Origin: an uncultured Bacteroidota bacterium
GTDB taxonomy: Bacteria > Bacteroidota > Bacteroidia > JABEUT01
Assembly (NCBI GenBank): GCA_903863935.1
Contig: CAIPDV010000077.1
Coordinates: forward strand, 1-35,550
Reading direction: 5' to 3'
Length of the DNA: 35,550 nt
Positions 8,012 through 15,493 of the stretch are shown here, piece after piece; within the stretch, counting starts at the first letter, position 1, and the number at the start of each line of letters is the position of its first letter. The position numbers and the translations under genes are program-made. The notes under the pieces are model-generated. The model worked only from the letters and a program-made list of their open reading frames with translations. It was not told the DNA's origin and ran no database searches.

Positions 8012-9130
8012 TCAGGTGGTTTTACGATAATTGATAATGGCCCAGGTATTAAGAATAACACCCATTAGCAATACAATTAATATATGCGGAATAATGTCAT
8101 GAAAGTGGCTGCCTTTAATTACGATCATTCGCATTACCTTAATAAAATAGGAGATAGGAATTACATCGGTAATTACCCGGGCCCAGGCCGGCATACTGTC
8201 AATTGGTGTATAAAGCCCACCCATCATATTAAATATTTGAAGGAAGAAAAATATAAGGGAATTGGCTTGCATAGGTGTTTCTGAATAGGTTGATATCAAT
8301 AGCCCGAAGCCCATAATTGCAATTAAATAAACAGAAACAAAAAGATATAACAATGCAATACTTCCCAAAGGAATAATACCGTATACAACTCTTGCAATGG
8401 TTAACCCCAATGTGAAAATAATAACACCCAATAACCAGAATGGAATTAGTTTTCCGAGGATGAACTGATACTTTTTTACCGGTGTCACATTTATCTGTTC
8501 AATGGTTCCCGATTCTTTTTCAATTACAATATTCTGGGCAGTCATGTTCCCTCCAATCATGGTTACCAAAAGCACCAGGATGCCGGGCACCATAAACAAA
8601 TAATACGATAGATTTGGATTGTACCAATTGGAAGAAGCAACATCGATAGTTGGCATTTGGTTCATCATGGAAGGTTGAACCCAATCAAGGCGTATCTGCC
8701 CATTGAAATCCTGAATTATCCTTGTCAGATAGGCACTTCCTACACTCGCTTTCACTCCATTTATCGCATCCACAGAAAGTGAAATTTTTTGGTTTCCTTC
8801 GCGCTCCAGGTTATGCTCAAAGCCTTGCGGGATTTCAATTACAATATCCGCTTTGTCATTTTCAATTAGATGATATGCTTCTTTGTATGTGTGGGAAAAT
8901 TCAGCCAGTTTAAAGTAGCCGGAGGAAAGAACCTTATTTACTAATTTGGAGGAATACGAAGAACGATCGAGGTCAACAACGGCAATATTTATATTTTTAA
9001 TAGTGTAATTGGCTGCCTGCGGTAAAATTATAAGTTGAATTACAGGCACCATGAACATCATACGTAATATGTTTTTATTACGGAATATCTGCCTGAATTC
9101 TTTTTGCAATAAAAATTTAAGTGTTCTCAT
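8012..9130 (-). CDS. ABC-2 type transporter permease (YbhR/YbhS-like), second permease
   Basis: This 372-residue ABC-2 permease has an N-terminal cytoplasmic helix (FLLQKEFRQIFRNKNILRMMF), TM1 (about residues 26-45), a large extracytoplasmic domain (about 50-170), and a block of five TMs in the C-terminal half. The block includes GNMTAQNIVIEKESGTIEQINVTPV in the coupling region (about 195-220). This architecture is that of YbhR/YbhS and other permeases that work with HlyD adaptors and TolC. It overlaps the preceding permease gene by four bases (ATGA), implying translational coupling and heterodimer formation. It is the last gene of the exporter operon. The substrate is unknown; E. coli YbhGFSR-type pumps export drugs or cations. 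Confidence 0.9.
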   Translation of the reverse strand: MRTLKFLLQKEFRQIFRNKNILRMMFMVPVIQLIILPQAANYTIKNINIAVVDLDRSSYSSKLVNKVLSSGYFKLAEFSHTYKEAYHLIENDKADIVIEIPQGFEHNLEREGNQKISLSVDAINGVKASVGSAYLTRIIQDFNGQIRLDWVQPSMMNQMPTIDVASSNWYNPNLSYYLFMVPGILVLLVTMIGGNMTAQNIVIEKESGTIEQINVTPVKKYQFILGKLIPFWLLGVIIFTLGLTIARVVYGIIPLGSIALLYLFVSVYLIAIMGFGLLISTYSETPMQANSLIFFFLQIFNMMGGLYTPIDSMPAWARVITDVIPISYFIKVMRMIVIKGSHFHDIIPHILIVLLMGVILNTWAIINYRKTT

Positions 9131-10233
9131 TCCAGGCGGGTTTTAAAGTTCCTTAAACTAAGCATGAGAAAAAACATTGCCATACCAAACAAAATCAATG
9201 TTTCCTTCCAGATATATGTAATGTCGAGACCCTTAAGCATTACATCTTTTATAATGATGTAAAACCATTTTGCCGGAACTATGTTCGATAATATGCGCAA
9301 TACCAAGGGCATGTTTTCAATAGGAAACATATATCCACTCAACATTAAAGTAGGAAGCATCATACCGACAAGTGAAATTGTCATAGCTCCATATTGAGAT
9401 TTTGCTCCTGTTGAAACCAGCAACCCAAGTGCAAGACAGGTAACAATATAAAGAATACTTTCAGCATAAAGAAGAATAAGGCTACCACGGATCGGCAGAT
9501 CGAGGGCGAAATAACTCAGTAAAAGAATAACTGTAAGGTTAATTAAAGAAAGTACAAGGTAAGGAACAGCTTTTGCCAGAATAACATAAATCGGTTTAAA
9601 TGGGGAAACCAGCAACACTTCCATGGTTCCTAATTCCTTTTCACGAACAATAGAAATAGATGTCATCATAACACAAACCAATAACATAACCATTGCAATT
9701 ACACCCGGAACGAAGTTGGGCGCACCTTTCAGGTCAGGGTTATAGAGCATCCGTGTATCTAAATTAATTTGCTCAGGGGCCTTGATAGTTGCATTTAATT
9801 GTGCCTGGTAATCGGCAACAACTGAAGTTACATAATTAGTAAGCGTGTTACCGGTATTCGGGTCTGAAGCATCTGCAATAATTTGTATCTGGGCCTTATT
9901 GGTGTGTAATAAATCATTGTAAAAGTTTTCAGGGAAAACAATAGCGAGTTTAATATCGCCCGATTTAAAAGCATCATCAATTTGGGATGAGCTAAGCAAG
10001 GCTTTATTGATTTTGAAATATTGTGTTGATGCCAGTTTGGTAATAATTTGTTGTGATGCCATATCCTTGGCATTATCAACGATAACGATATTGGAGTTTT
10101 TAATTTCATTCGTTAAGGCAAAACCAAAAAGCACGATCTGCACTACTGGCACACCAAACAACATGAGCAATGTTTTCCTGTCACGAAAAACGTGAGAAAA
10201 CTCCTTACGTATGAATGAAAAAAACTGTTTCAT
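9127..10233 (-). CDS. ABC-2 type transporter permease (YbhR/YbhS-like), first permease
   Basis: A 368-residue paralogue of the downstream permease with the same layout. It has FFSFIRKEFSHVFRDRKTLLMLFG at the N-terminus, which contains the start of TM1, then an extracytoplasmic domain to about residue 165 and five C-terminal TMs. The SISIVREKELGTMEVLLVSP stretch (about 193-212) is the typical ABC-2 coupling segment, and the LMLSGYMFPIENMP loop near residue 295-308 is typical of the family. It starts six bases after the second ATPase gene and overlaps the next permease by four bases. The two permeases probably form the heterodimeric channel energised by the two upstream ATPases. Confidence 0.9.
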   Translation of the reverse strand: MKQFFSFIRKEFSHVFRDRKTLLMLFGVPVVQIVLFGFALTNEIKNSNIVIVDNAKDMASQQIITKLASTQYFKINKALLSSSQIDDAFKSGDIKLAIVFPENFYNDLLHTNKAQIQIIADASDPNTGNTLTNYVTSVVADYQAQLNATIKAPEQINLDTRMLYNPDLKGAPNFVPGVIAMVMLLVCVMMTSISIVREKELGTMEVLLVSPFKPIYVILAKAVPYLVLSLINLTVILLLSYFALDLPIRGSLILLYAESILYIVTCLALGLLVSTGAKSQYGAMTISLVGMMLPTLMLSGYMFPIENMPLVLRILSNIVPAKWFYIIIKDVMLKGLDITYIWKETLILFGMAMFFLMLSLRNFKTRLE

Positions 10234-10239
10234 ATTAGT

Positions 10240-10980
10240 TTAATCGTCTCCGCGTTTTGCTGTCCTTGCTAATTGATAGAATACCTCGGTTATGTTATCT
10301 GCTTTAAAATTTTGTTTCAGTTGAAAGGGGGTATCGAGTGCTTTAATCTTCCCATCAACCATAATGCAAATGCGGTCGCAATATTCAGCTTCATCCAGGT
10401 AGTGGGTGGTTACGAATATGGTTATGCCTCTTTCTGATGCATCATATATCATATCCCAAAACTGCTTGCGGGTTGAAGGGTCAACACCCCCAGTAGGTTC
10501 ATCCAGAAACACAACTTTGGGCTCATGGACAATAGCAACAGAAAAAGCCAGTTTTTGTCTCCAGCCAAGAGGTAACAGTTTTACTAATACTTTTGCCTGG
10601 CTTTGCAATCCAAGTTTTTCTACCAGTTCGTCGCTTTTGTCTTTAATTTGTTTATCGGTAAGTCCATAAATACCTGCATAAAACTTAATGTTTTCAAGTA
10701 CAGTCAAGTCTTCATACAATGAAAACTTCTGACTCATATACCCAATGTTTTTCTTGATGTCCTCCGGTTTATGGTAAACGTCAATTCCTGCTACCATGGC
10801 TTCGCCCGAAGTGGGTCGTGATAAACCGCAAAGCATACGCATAGCTGTTGTTTTACCTGCTCCGTTTGCACCAAGAAAACCAAATATCTCACCCTTTTGG
10901 ACCTCAAAAGTTATTTTGTCCACGGCCACAAAATCGCCGAAACGTTTGGTAAGATCTTTTGTTCTAATTACTGTTTCCAT
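10240..10980 (-). CDS. ABC transporter ATPase, equivalent to the C-terminal half of YbhF
   Basis: This 246-residue nucleotide-binding protein has Walker A GANGAGKT (37-44), Q-loop YMSQKFSLYEDL (Q84), Walker B VVFLDE (156-161) and H-loop TTHYLDEAEYCDR (H193). The signature motif is not LSGG but LPLGW (136-140). From what I recall of E. coli YbhF, its second nucleotide-binding domain also carries an LPLG signature and a TTH H-loop. This gene would therefore supply the catalytic Walker A, Q-loop and H-loop of the one complete ATP site. The start overlaps the end of the preceding ATPase gene by 17 bases. The product powers export through the two permeases that follow. Confidence 0.93.
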   Translation of the reverse strand: METVIRTKDLTKRFGDFVAVDKITFEVQKGEIFGFLGANGAGKTTAMRMLCGLSRPTSGEAMVAGIDVYHKPEDIKKNIGYMSQKFSLYEDLTVLENIKFYAGIYGLTDKQIKDKSDELVEKLGLQSQAKVLVKLLPLGWRQKLAFSVAIVHEPKVVFLDEPTGGVDPSTRKQFWDMIYDASERGITIFVTTHYLDEAEYCDRICIMVDGKIKALDTPFQLKQNFKADNITEVFYQLARTAKRGDD

Positions 10981-11899
10981 CGGTGTGTCCTAATAATCTG
11001 ATAAAACAATCCTCAACTGTTGGTATGGTTTCTTTAAATACTAAATCCGTTTCTCCTTTTTCTTCTAAAAACTTTTTAAGCGAGCCTTCATTTTCTTTTG
11101 TTGTGTTTTTAAAAGACAGATGGATATACTCTCCCGATGCATAACAGGTAAGGATTTCATCGTTCGTTCTCATATCCCTGAGCAACTTGTGCATGTTTGG
11201 AGACTTAATGGCGTAAAGCTTTTCCGGGTATGCTTCAATGATTTTGGCCGGAGTATCCAGCGATAATATTTTACCGCCTATCATTAAGGCTATCCGGTCG
11301 CAAAGACTGGCCTCATCCATATAAGAGGTAGATACCATAATGGTAATACCCTGAGCTTTTAACCTTGCCAGCATTTCCCAGAATTCCTTTCTTGAAACCA
11401 CATCTACACCAGTTGTTGGTTCGTCTAAAAACAACACTTCCGGTTTATGAATTAATGCACAGCAAAGTGCCAGTTTCTGTTTCATCCCACCTGATAACTT
11501 GCCTGCCCGCCGGTCTTTAAAGGGTTCGAGCATTATATAAATATCCTTTATCTGGTCGTAGTTTTCTTTAACAGTTGTACCAAAAACAGTGGCAAAGAAA
11601 TTGAGGTTTTCCTCTACGGTTAAATCCTGGTAAAGCGAGAACCTGCCTGGCATATAACCCACTATACCCCTGATTTTTTGAAAATCTTTAACCACATCAA
11701 ACCCTACAACCGATGCGGTGCCTTTATCAGGTATCAATAAAGTAGTAAGTATTCTAAATATGCTAGATTTTCCTGCACCATCCGGCCCTATTAGCCCAAA
11801 TAATTCACCCTTTTCAACAGAAAACGAAATATCATCTACTGCCAACACAGTACCTTTATTATAGGTTTTTGTAATGTTATTTAGGGTGATGGCACTCAT
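10964..11899 (-). CDS. ABC transporter ATPase, equivalent to the N-terminal half of YbhF
   Basis: The protein has 311 residues: an ABC domain of about 220 residues and a C-terminal extension of about 85 ending in EDCFIRLLGHTDGN, as at the domain end of YbhF. Walker A is GPDGAGKS (38-45), signature LSGGM (135-139) and Walker B VLFLDE (155-160). Two catalytic positions deviate. The Q-loop reads GYMPGRFSLY, with Gly85 in place of Gln. The H-loop reads VSTSYMDEA, with Ser192 in place of His. It can therefore give a good signature motif to its partner but probably forms a weak hydrolysis site itself. It starts 2 bases after the small membrane protein gene and overlaps the next ATPase by 17 bases. 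Confidence 0.93.
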   Translation of the reverse strand: MSAITLNNITKTYNKGTVLAVDDISFSVEKGELFGLIGPDGAGKSSIFRILTTLLIPDKGTASVVGFDVVKDFQKIRGIVGYMPGRFSLYQDLTVEENLNFFATVFGTTVKENYDQIKDIYIMLEPFKDRRAGKLSGGMKQKLALCCALIHKPEVLFLDEPTTGVDVVSRKEFWEMLARLKAQGITIMVSTSYMDEASLCDRIALMIGGKILSLDTPAKIIEAYPEKLYAIKSPNMHKLLRDMRTNDEILTCYASGEYIHLSFKNTTKENEGSLKKFLEEKGETDLVFKETIPTVEDCFIRLLGHTDGNSN

Positions 11900-11901
11900 T
11901 T

Positions 11902-12288
11902 TTAAATTGGCATATAATAAAGTAATACCGCTGTCACAAGTCCAAATAATATTCCGGTTATTATCATCTTCCAGGCTTTAATGCGGTCTTTTTTAAAGTT
12001 CTCCTTTTGTTCCACAGAAAAGGTTTTGCCTATGTTGCCGAAATTAAAAACTCCGCGTAGTCCAAAGTTTACGCAGAACTTAAAATACCATTGCTGAAAA
12101 CCCACGGCAAATGAAGCTAAAGGAATAAAAGTTGTCAGTCTCCAAATTTTATCAGCGTGAAAAGCAACAAGCAGGGCAATTAAAATAATTGAGAAAACTC
12201 CTGCGTATATTGCAAAGATTTTTCTTGCTTTTATTTCAGAAGGCCCAATATTGCAGGCGCCCGGAATATATTCAGCTTTTGTGTTCAT
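11902..12288 (-). CDS. Unassigned small membrane protein inside the ABC exporter operon
   Basis: This 128-residue protein has about three hydrophobic segments, at roughly residues 26-44 (IFAIYAGVFSIILIALLVA), 51-68 and 106-126 (MIITGILFGLVTAVLLYYM). The N-terminus carries a distinctive PGACNIGPSEIKARK, and a glycine- and phenylalanine-rich loop (FGLRGVFNFGNIGKTF) separates the second and third segments. I cannot name a family for it. It lies 5 bases after the HlyD gene and 2 bases before the first ATPase gene, so it is certainly co-transcribed with the exporter. It could be an accessory or assembly subunit, though it might also be a passenger. It has no counterpart in the E. coli ybhGFSR operon as I know it. 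Confidence 0.75.
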   Translation of the reverse strand: MNTKAEYIPGACNIGPSEIKARKIFAIYAGVFSIILIALLVAFHADKIWRLTTFIPLASFAVGFQQWYFKFCVNFGLRGVFNFGNIGKTFSVEQKENFKKDRIKAWKMIITGILFGLVTAVLLYYMPI

Positions 12289-12293
12289 AATAT

Positions 12294-13229
12294 TTATTTT
12301 GAAAGAGAATTATCAAATTTCACCTCACCGTACATGCCAATTTTAAGGTACCCGTCATTAACCACTCTTACTTTAATTGCATAAACCAGATCGGCGCGTT
12401 CGTCCTTAGTTGGTATTGTTTTTGGCGTGAATTCCGATTTGTCGGATATCCAGTAAACCACTCCGGAGTATTGCCTGTATTTGTCAGAACCTTCATCTGA
12501 ACGGACTTTTACGGTTTGTCCCAATTTTACATTCGTTAACTGCGAACCGGTAATATAGGCTCTGAGAATAAGTGTGTCCGTTTCGGCTATTTTGTAAAGT
12601 GCTTTACCCGGATTTACTACCTCATGGTTTTCGCTATACTTGGTCAGGACTGTTCCATGTATGGGATTGATGATCCTGCATTTTTGCAATTGGTCATTTA
12701 GCTGATCAATCTGGCGTTGAAGCGGAGTTACATTCTTTTCAATGGTTGATGAAGTAATCCCTAGTGTTGATTTTTGCGCTTCAATTTGTTTCTTAATTAC
12801 ATCAACCTGTGTTTGGGCATCATCTAATTGTTGCTGAGTTGCCGCATTTGATTTTACCAGGTTCTGATAGCGGTCACGGTTTTTTTCTGCCTCGGAAAGT
12901 TGGGAGTAAAGTGACGCTACTTGCACAGGTATGTTGGGCTGCTGGCTTAATGTAGAAGCTATCTGTGCTTCAAGTTGTTGTTTTCGATAGTAAAGCTGTG
13001 TACTGTCAATATATCCTATCCACTGGTTTTTATTCAGCGTTTGACCTTCTTCTACATTAAACTGCATCAGTGTTCCTGATGATTCTGTTGACACAATGGT
13101 TTCAACTGATTCAAATGCACCTGAAGCGTCATAATCTTTATCTTTATTGGTGCAGGAAGTAAAGATCAAGCCAATGGTGGCTGTTATTAAAATGGATGTT
13201 GCTTTCATCTGTTTTTTATTTTTTATCAT
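12294..13229 (-). CDS. HlyD-family periplasmic adaptor lipoprotein (YbhG-like)
   Basis: This membrane-fusion protein has 311 residues. A lipoprotein signal runs to LIFTSC at about residue 26, which would be the lipidated cysteine. A lipoyl half-motif follows (GTLMQFNVEEGQTLNKNQ at about 51-68), then an alpha-hairpin coiled coil (about 85-185, with QVASLYSQLSEAEKNRDRYQ). After that come the second lipoyl half (RIINPIHGTVLTKY) and a beta-barrel domain. It bridges the inner-membrane ABC complex and the TolC channel. The start used here (13229) overlaps the TolC gene by 14 bases. An ATG at 13208 gives a shorter signal (MKATSILITATIGLIF) and no overlap, and is equally credible. Confidence 0.92.
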   Translation of the reverse strand: MIKNKKQMKATSILITATIGLIFTSCTNKDKDYDASGAFESVETIVSTESSGTLMQFNVEEGQTLNKNQWIGYIDSTQLYYRKQQLEAQIASTLSQQPNIPVQVASLYSQLSEAEKNRDRYQNLVKSNAATQQQLDDAQTQVDVIKKQIEAQKSTLGITSSTIEKNVTPLQRQIDQLNDQLQKCRIINPIHGTVLTKYSENHEVVNPGKALYKIAETDTLILRAYITGSQLTNVKLGQTVKVRSDEGSDKYRQYSGVVYWISDKSEFTPKTIPTKDERADLVYAIKVRVVNDGYLKIGMYGEVKFDNSLSK

Positions 13230-14505
13230 AATTTCCTATTGAACTTTTGTAGTTGTATTCAGCCAACAATAATTGTACATGGTGCACTAAAAGGCTTTGC
13301 TTTGCCTGATCTTCTGCATCAAGTGCATTTATATAATCATGTGTTGTGGCTGTTCCATTTTCCATTTGCATTTTCGTTGCGTTTTTAATGCTTGTTCTTT
13401 TTGCAATAATGTCATTGTCTAAATTCATCATTGCCGAATATTTGCTCATATCCGCGTTTTCCTGTTTTATAGTTAATCTAGTGTTAAAAACGAACGTCTC
13501 TTTTTGTATATCTGTTGTCTGTTTGTCTATTTCAAGTAATTGTTTTTGGTTCTTTAATGTATAATAACCTCCCAAAGCCCAGCTTAAGCGGAATCCGCCA
13601 ATATAATAGGCGGCAAAATTATTGTCGAAAGCATTTAGCCCGGGCCGGCCATACCCACCCTGGAAGAAGAACGAAAACTTGGGCCTGTTATTGGCTGAAA
13701 GCATATTTTCCTGAATGTCGTAACCTCTTTTTTGCAAATCATAAAGAGCTTGTTCGGGCCTCATAATGCTATCAGGAATAGCAATGGCTTCACTTGATTG
13801 AAGTTCTGTATTCTCATCCAACTGCTGATTGATGAATACTCCGAGCATTGCCAAATAAGCCTTTCGCGAGCCTTCCAATTGGATTTTATTTTGCTGCTGT
13901 TGTAATAATTCAGTCTGGAGTTCATCAACATTGGTTGTTGTTGCAACTCCATTTTTAACACCTTCCTGCATTTTATCAATGCTATTCTGAATATCTTTTT
14001 GAACGATTACATTTTGCTTTATCTGTTCACTAATTAGCATAGCACCAAAGAACAATTGATTTATCCTATCCTCTAACGCATAAAGTTCCACTTTCAAATT
14101 TTGTTGTTGTATGCCTGCATTTGCAATGTCAGTCTCTTTTGTATATTTAATAATTCCACCATCGTAAATTAATTGGTCAACTTCACCATATGCTTTATAT
14201 TGGTCCTTATTGGGGGTAGGGATACTCAAATCCAATCCGAGTGCTGGAATGTTTAAGCTGAATGGGACCGAAGTTACAGCCGACTGATAGGTAGCCTGTG
14301 CATTAACTGAGAATTGAGGGTAATAACCCTTTGATGCATTCTGAATGCTGTAGTCTTTTGTTTTGTCTATAAGATCGCGCTGCTTAATTAGCGGATATTG
14401 TTGTTGGGCCAGTTTGTAACAGTCTTCCAGGTTAATGGTTTTAGCGGATTGTCCGTATCCTTCAACAACCAATGACAAGCTGAAGAGTAAAAGGATATTT
14501 TTCAT
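13216..14505 (-). CDS. TolC-family outer-membrane efflux channel
   Basis: The product is about 429 residues from the ATG at 14505, chosen because it begins a signal peptide (MKNILLLFSLSLVVEGYGQ). The frame stays open to 14598, but that would overlap the regulator gene and put 31 residues before the signal. The mature N-terminus reads TINLEDCYKLAQQQYPLIKQ, the usual TolC opening. Long heptad-like helices surround it (for example QNSIDKMQEGVKNGVATTTN) and the C-terminal repeat includes ATTHDYINALDAEDQAKQSL. It forms the outer-membrane exit of the exporter. It lies 34 bases after the TetR gene and is followed by the HlyD adaptor. Confidence 0.9.
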   Translation of the reverse strand: MKNILLLFSLSLVVEGYGQSAKTINLEDCYKLAQQQYPLIKQRDLIDKTKDYSIQNASKGYYPQFSVNAQATYQSAVTSVPFSLNIPALGLDLSIPTPNKDQYKAYGEVDQLIYDGGIIKYTKETDIANAGIQQQNLKVELYALEDRINQLFFGAMLISEQIKQNVIVQKDIQNSIDKMQEGVKNGVATTTNVDELQTELLQQQQNKIQLEGSRKAYLAMLGVFINQQLDENTELQSSEAIAIPDSIMRPEQALYDLQKRGYDIQENMLSANNRPKFSFFFQGGYGRPGLNAFDNNFAAYYIGGFRLSWALGGYYTLKNQKQLLEIDKQTTDIQKETFVFNTRLTIKQENADMSKYSAMMNLDNDIIAKRTSIKNATKMQMENGTATTHDYINALDAEDQAKQSLLVHHVQLLLAEYNYKSSIGNYDKK

Positions 14506-14539
14506 AATAAAGTAATATTTTGTTGGTATGGGTTGCATC

Positions 14540-15160
14540 TTACTTGTTGATATCAAGCATGGCTTTGATCCATTGGGGAACAAGTTTCTTTCGTTCAAGC
14601 ATTAGCTCTTCAAATTCAGTATCGTTAATATTTCTGATTCTTTGAACCATTGGCCGGGCTGCAAATGGGAATATTGCAAGGCCAAGAATGTTGATCATCA
14701 GGTGCCCCGGGTTCATTTTTGAAATTCTCCCCATTTTTGTTTCCTCCATATATTGCTTCATAAAGTAGGAATTCATTAAGTTGAACTGAAGTGGAAGGTT
14801 TTTAGGGTTGTTCCTGGCTTCATTTAAAACAAAAAGAGGAACATCAGGATTTACCAATAATCGACTTATATAAAAATCTACAAGCAGTTCTATTTTGTTG
14901 TGAAAACCAGTTTTTTCATCGTTTACTATTATGGAAACTCCCTGAAAAAAGTGCCCAAGATTTTCGAGCATGATAATTTCAAACAGTTTTTCCTTACTCC
15001 GGAAATAGTAGTTCAATAAAGCAAGATTTATGCCAGCTTCAGTGGCTATATCTCTTGTTTTGGTGGCCGAAAATCCCTTTTTAGTAAAAAGTTTCCGTGC
15101 TGCCGACTTAATTTTTTCTTCAGTAGAATCGTCTGCTTTTATTTTTTGTGCAACTACCAT
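14540..15160 (-). CDS. TetR/AcrR-family regulator of the exporter operon
   Basis: The protein has 206 residues with an N-terminal helix-turn-helix at about residues 12-60: KIKSAARKLFTKKGFSATKT, then RDIATEAGINLALLNYYFRS with the typical NYYFRSKEKL recognition end. The rest is a helical ligand-binding and dimerisation domain. It is the first gene of the exporter operon, as the TetR protein CecR is linked to ybhGFSR in E. coli. An inverted repeat in its promoter (15192-15220) is the likely operator, so autorepression with relief by an exporter substrate is the simple model. The ligand is unknown. Confidence 0.92.
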   Translation of the reverse strand: MVVAQKIKADDSTEEKIKSAARKLFTKKGFSATKTRDIATEAGINLALLNYYFRSKEKLFEIIMLENLGHFFQGVSIIVNDEKTGFHNKIELLVDFYISRLLVNPDVPLFVLNEARNNPKNLPLQFNLMNSYFMKQYMEETKMGRISKMNPGHLMINILGLAIFPFAARPMVQRIRNINDTEFEELMLERKKLVPQWIKAMLDINK

Positions 15161-15178
15161 TTCGTATCAAATAGGCTG

Positions 15179-15186
15179 CAAATATA
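15179..15186 (-). promoter_or_regulatory. -7 box of the exporter operon (TATATTTG)
   Basis: Minus-strand TATATTTG fits TAnnTTTG. A TTTG at 15210-15213 (CAAA on the plus strand) is the likely -33 element with a 23-base spacer. The box lies 18 bases upstream of the regulator start codon, giving a leader of around 10 bases. The inverted repeat at 15192-15220 covers the spacer and the -33 element. Confidence 0.6.
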
Positions 15187-15191
15187 TAGAG

Positions 15192-15233
15192 TTAATCATT
15201 CATTTTAAACAAATGATTAAAATAAATGATTAA
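15192..15233. promoter_or_regulatory. Putative TetR operator: inverted repeat plus extra half-site
   Basis: TTAATCATT (15192-15200) and AATGATTAA (15212-15220) are exact inverted copies separated by 11 bases. Inside them, CATTT and AAATG extend the symmetry. A second AAATGATTAA (15224-15233) repeats the right half-site exactly 13 bases further on. The sites sit between the likely -7 and -33 elements and just upstream, the normal place for TetR-type repression. Confidence 0.6.
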
Positions 15234-15452
15234 ACCGATTGAAATAGAGTGAAATAATTTTATAGATTAAAATACATCTGGGTGTTTAATTGTGGAGAAA
15301 TAATGGCTAATAATTAAATGAGGTTAAATCGATTGCTACCCTATTTAGGAGATGTTCAATATCGCCCATTGATTTTTGTATGATTGTAAATATAATTGGC
15401 TCGGATTTAATTGATGTCCAAATGAATTTAATGACTTAAAAAGATAAAGTTC

Positions 15453-15493
15453 ACCTGTATCAGGTAATTAAAAGGCTTAAAAATGTATATTTG
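15453..15493 (+). promoter_or_regulatory. Dyad and -7-like box at the start of the polysaccharide cluster
   Basis: The dyad ACCTGtatCAGGT (15453-15465) lies about 20 bases upstream of TATATTTG (15486-15493), a match to TAnnTTTG. No TTG is visible at the usual -33 distance, where the dyad sits instead. The box overlaps the first codons of the annotated Wzm frame (ATG at 15483). If it is a real promoter, translation would have to begin at the GTG at 15498. If not, it is a chance match. Confidence 0.3.

Larger units (their letters stand above)
15161..15482. other. Divergent intergenic region between exporter and polysaccharide clusters
   Basis: These 322 AT-rich bases hold the exporter promoter and operator on the left. 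On the right is a 13-bp dyad, ACCTGtatCAGGT (15453-15465), 17 bases upstream of the Wzm start codon. I see no gene in between and no JUMPstart-type element. Confidence 0.5.
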
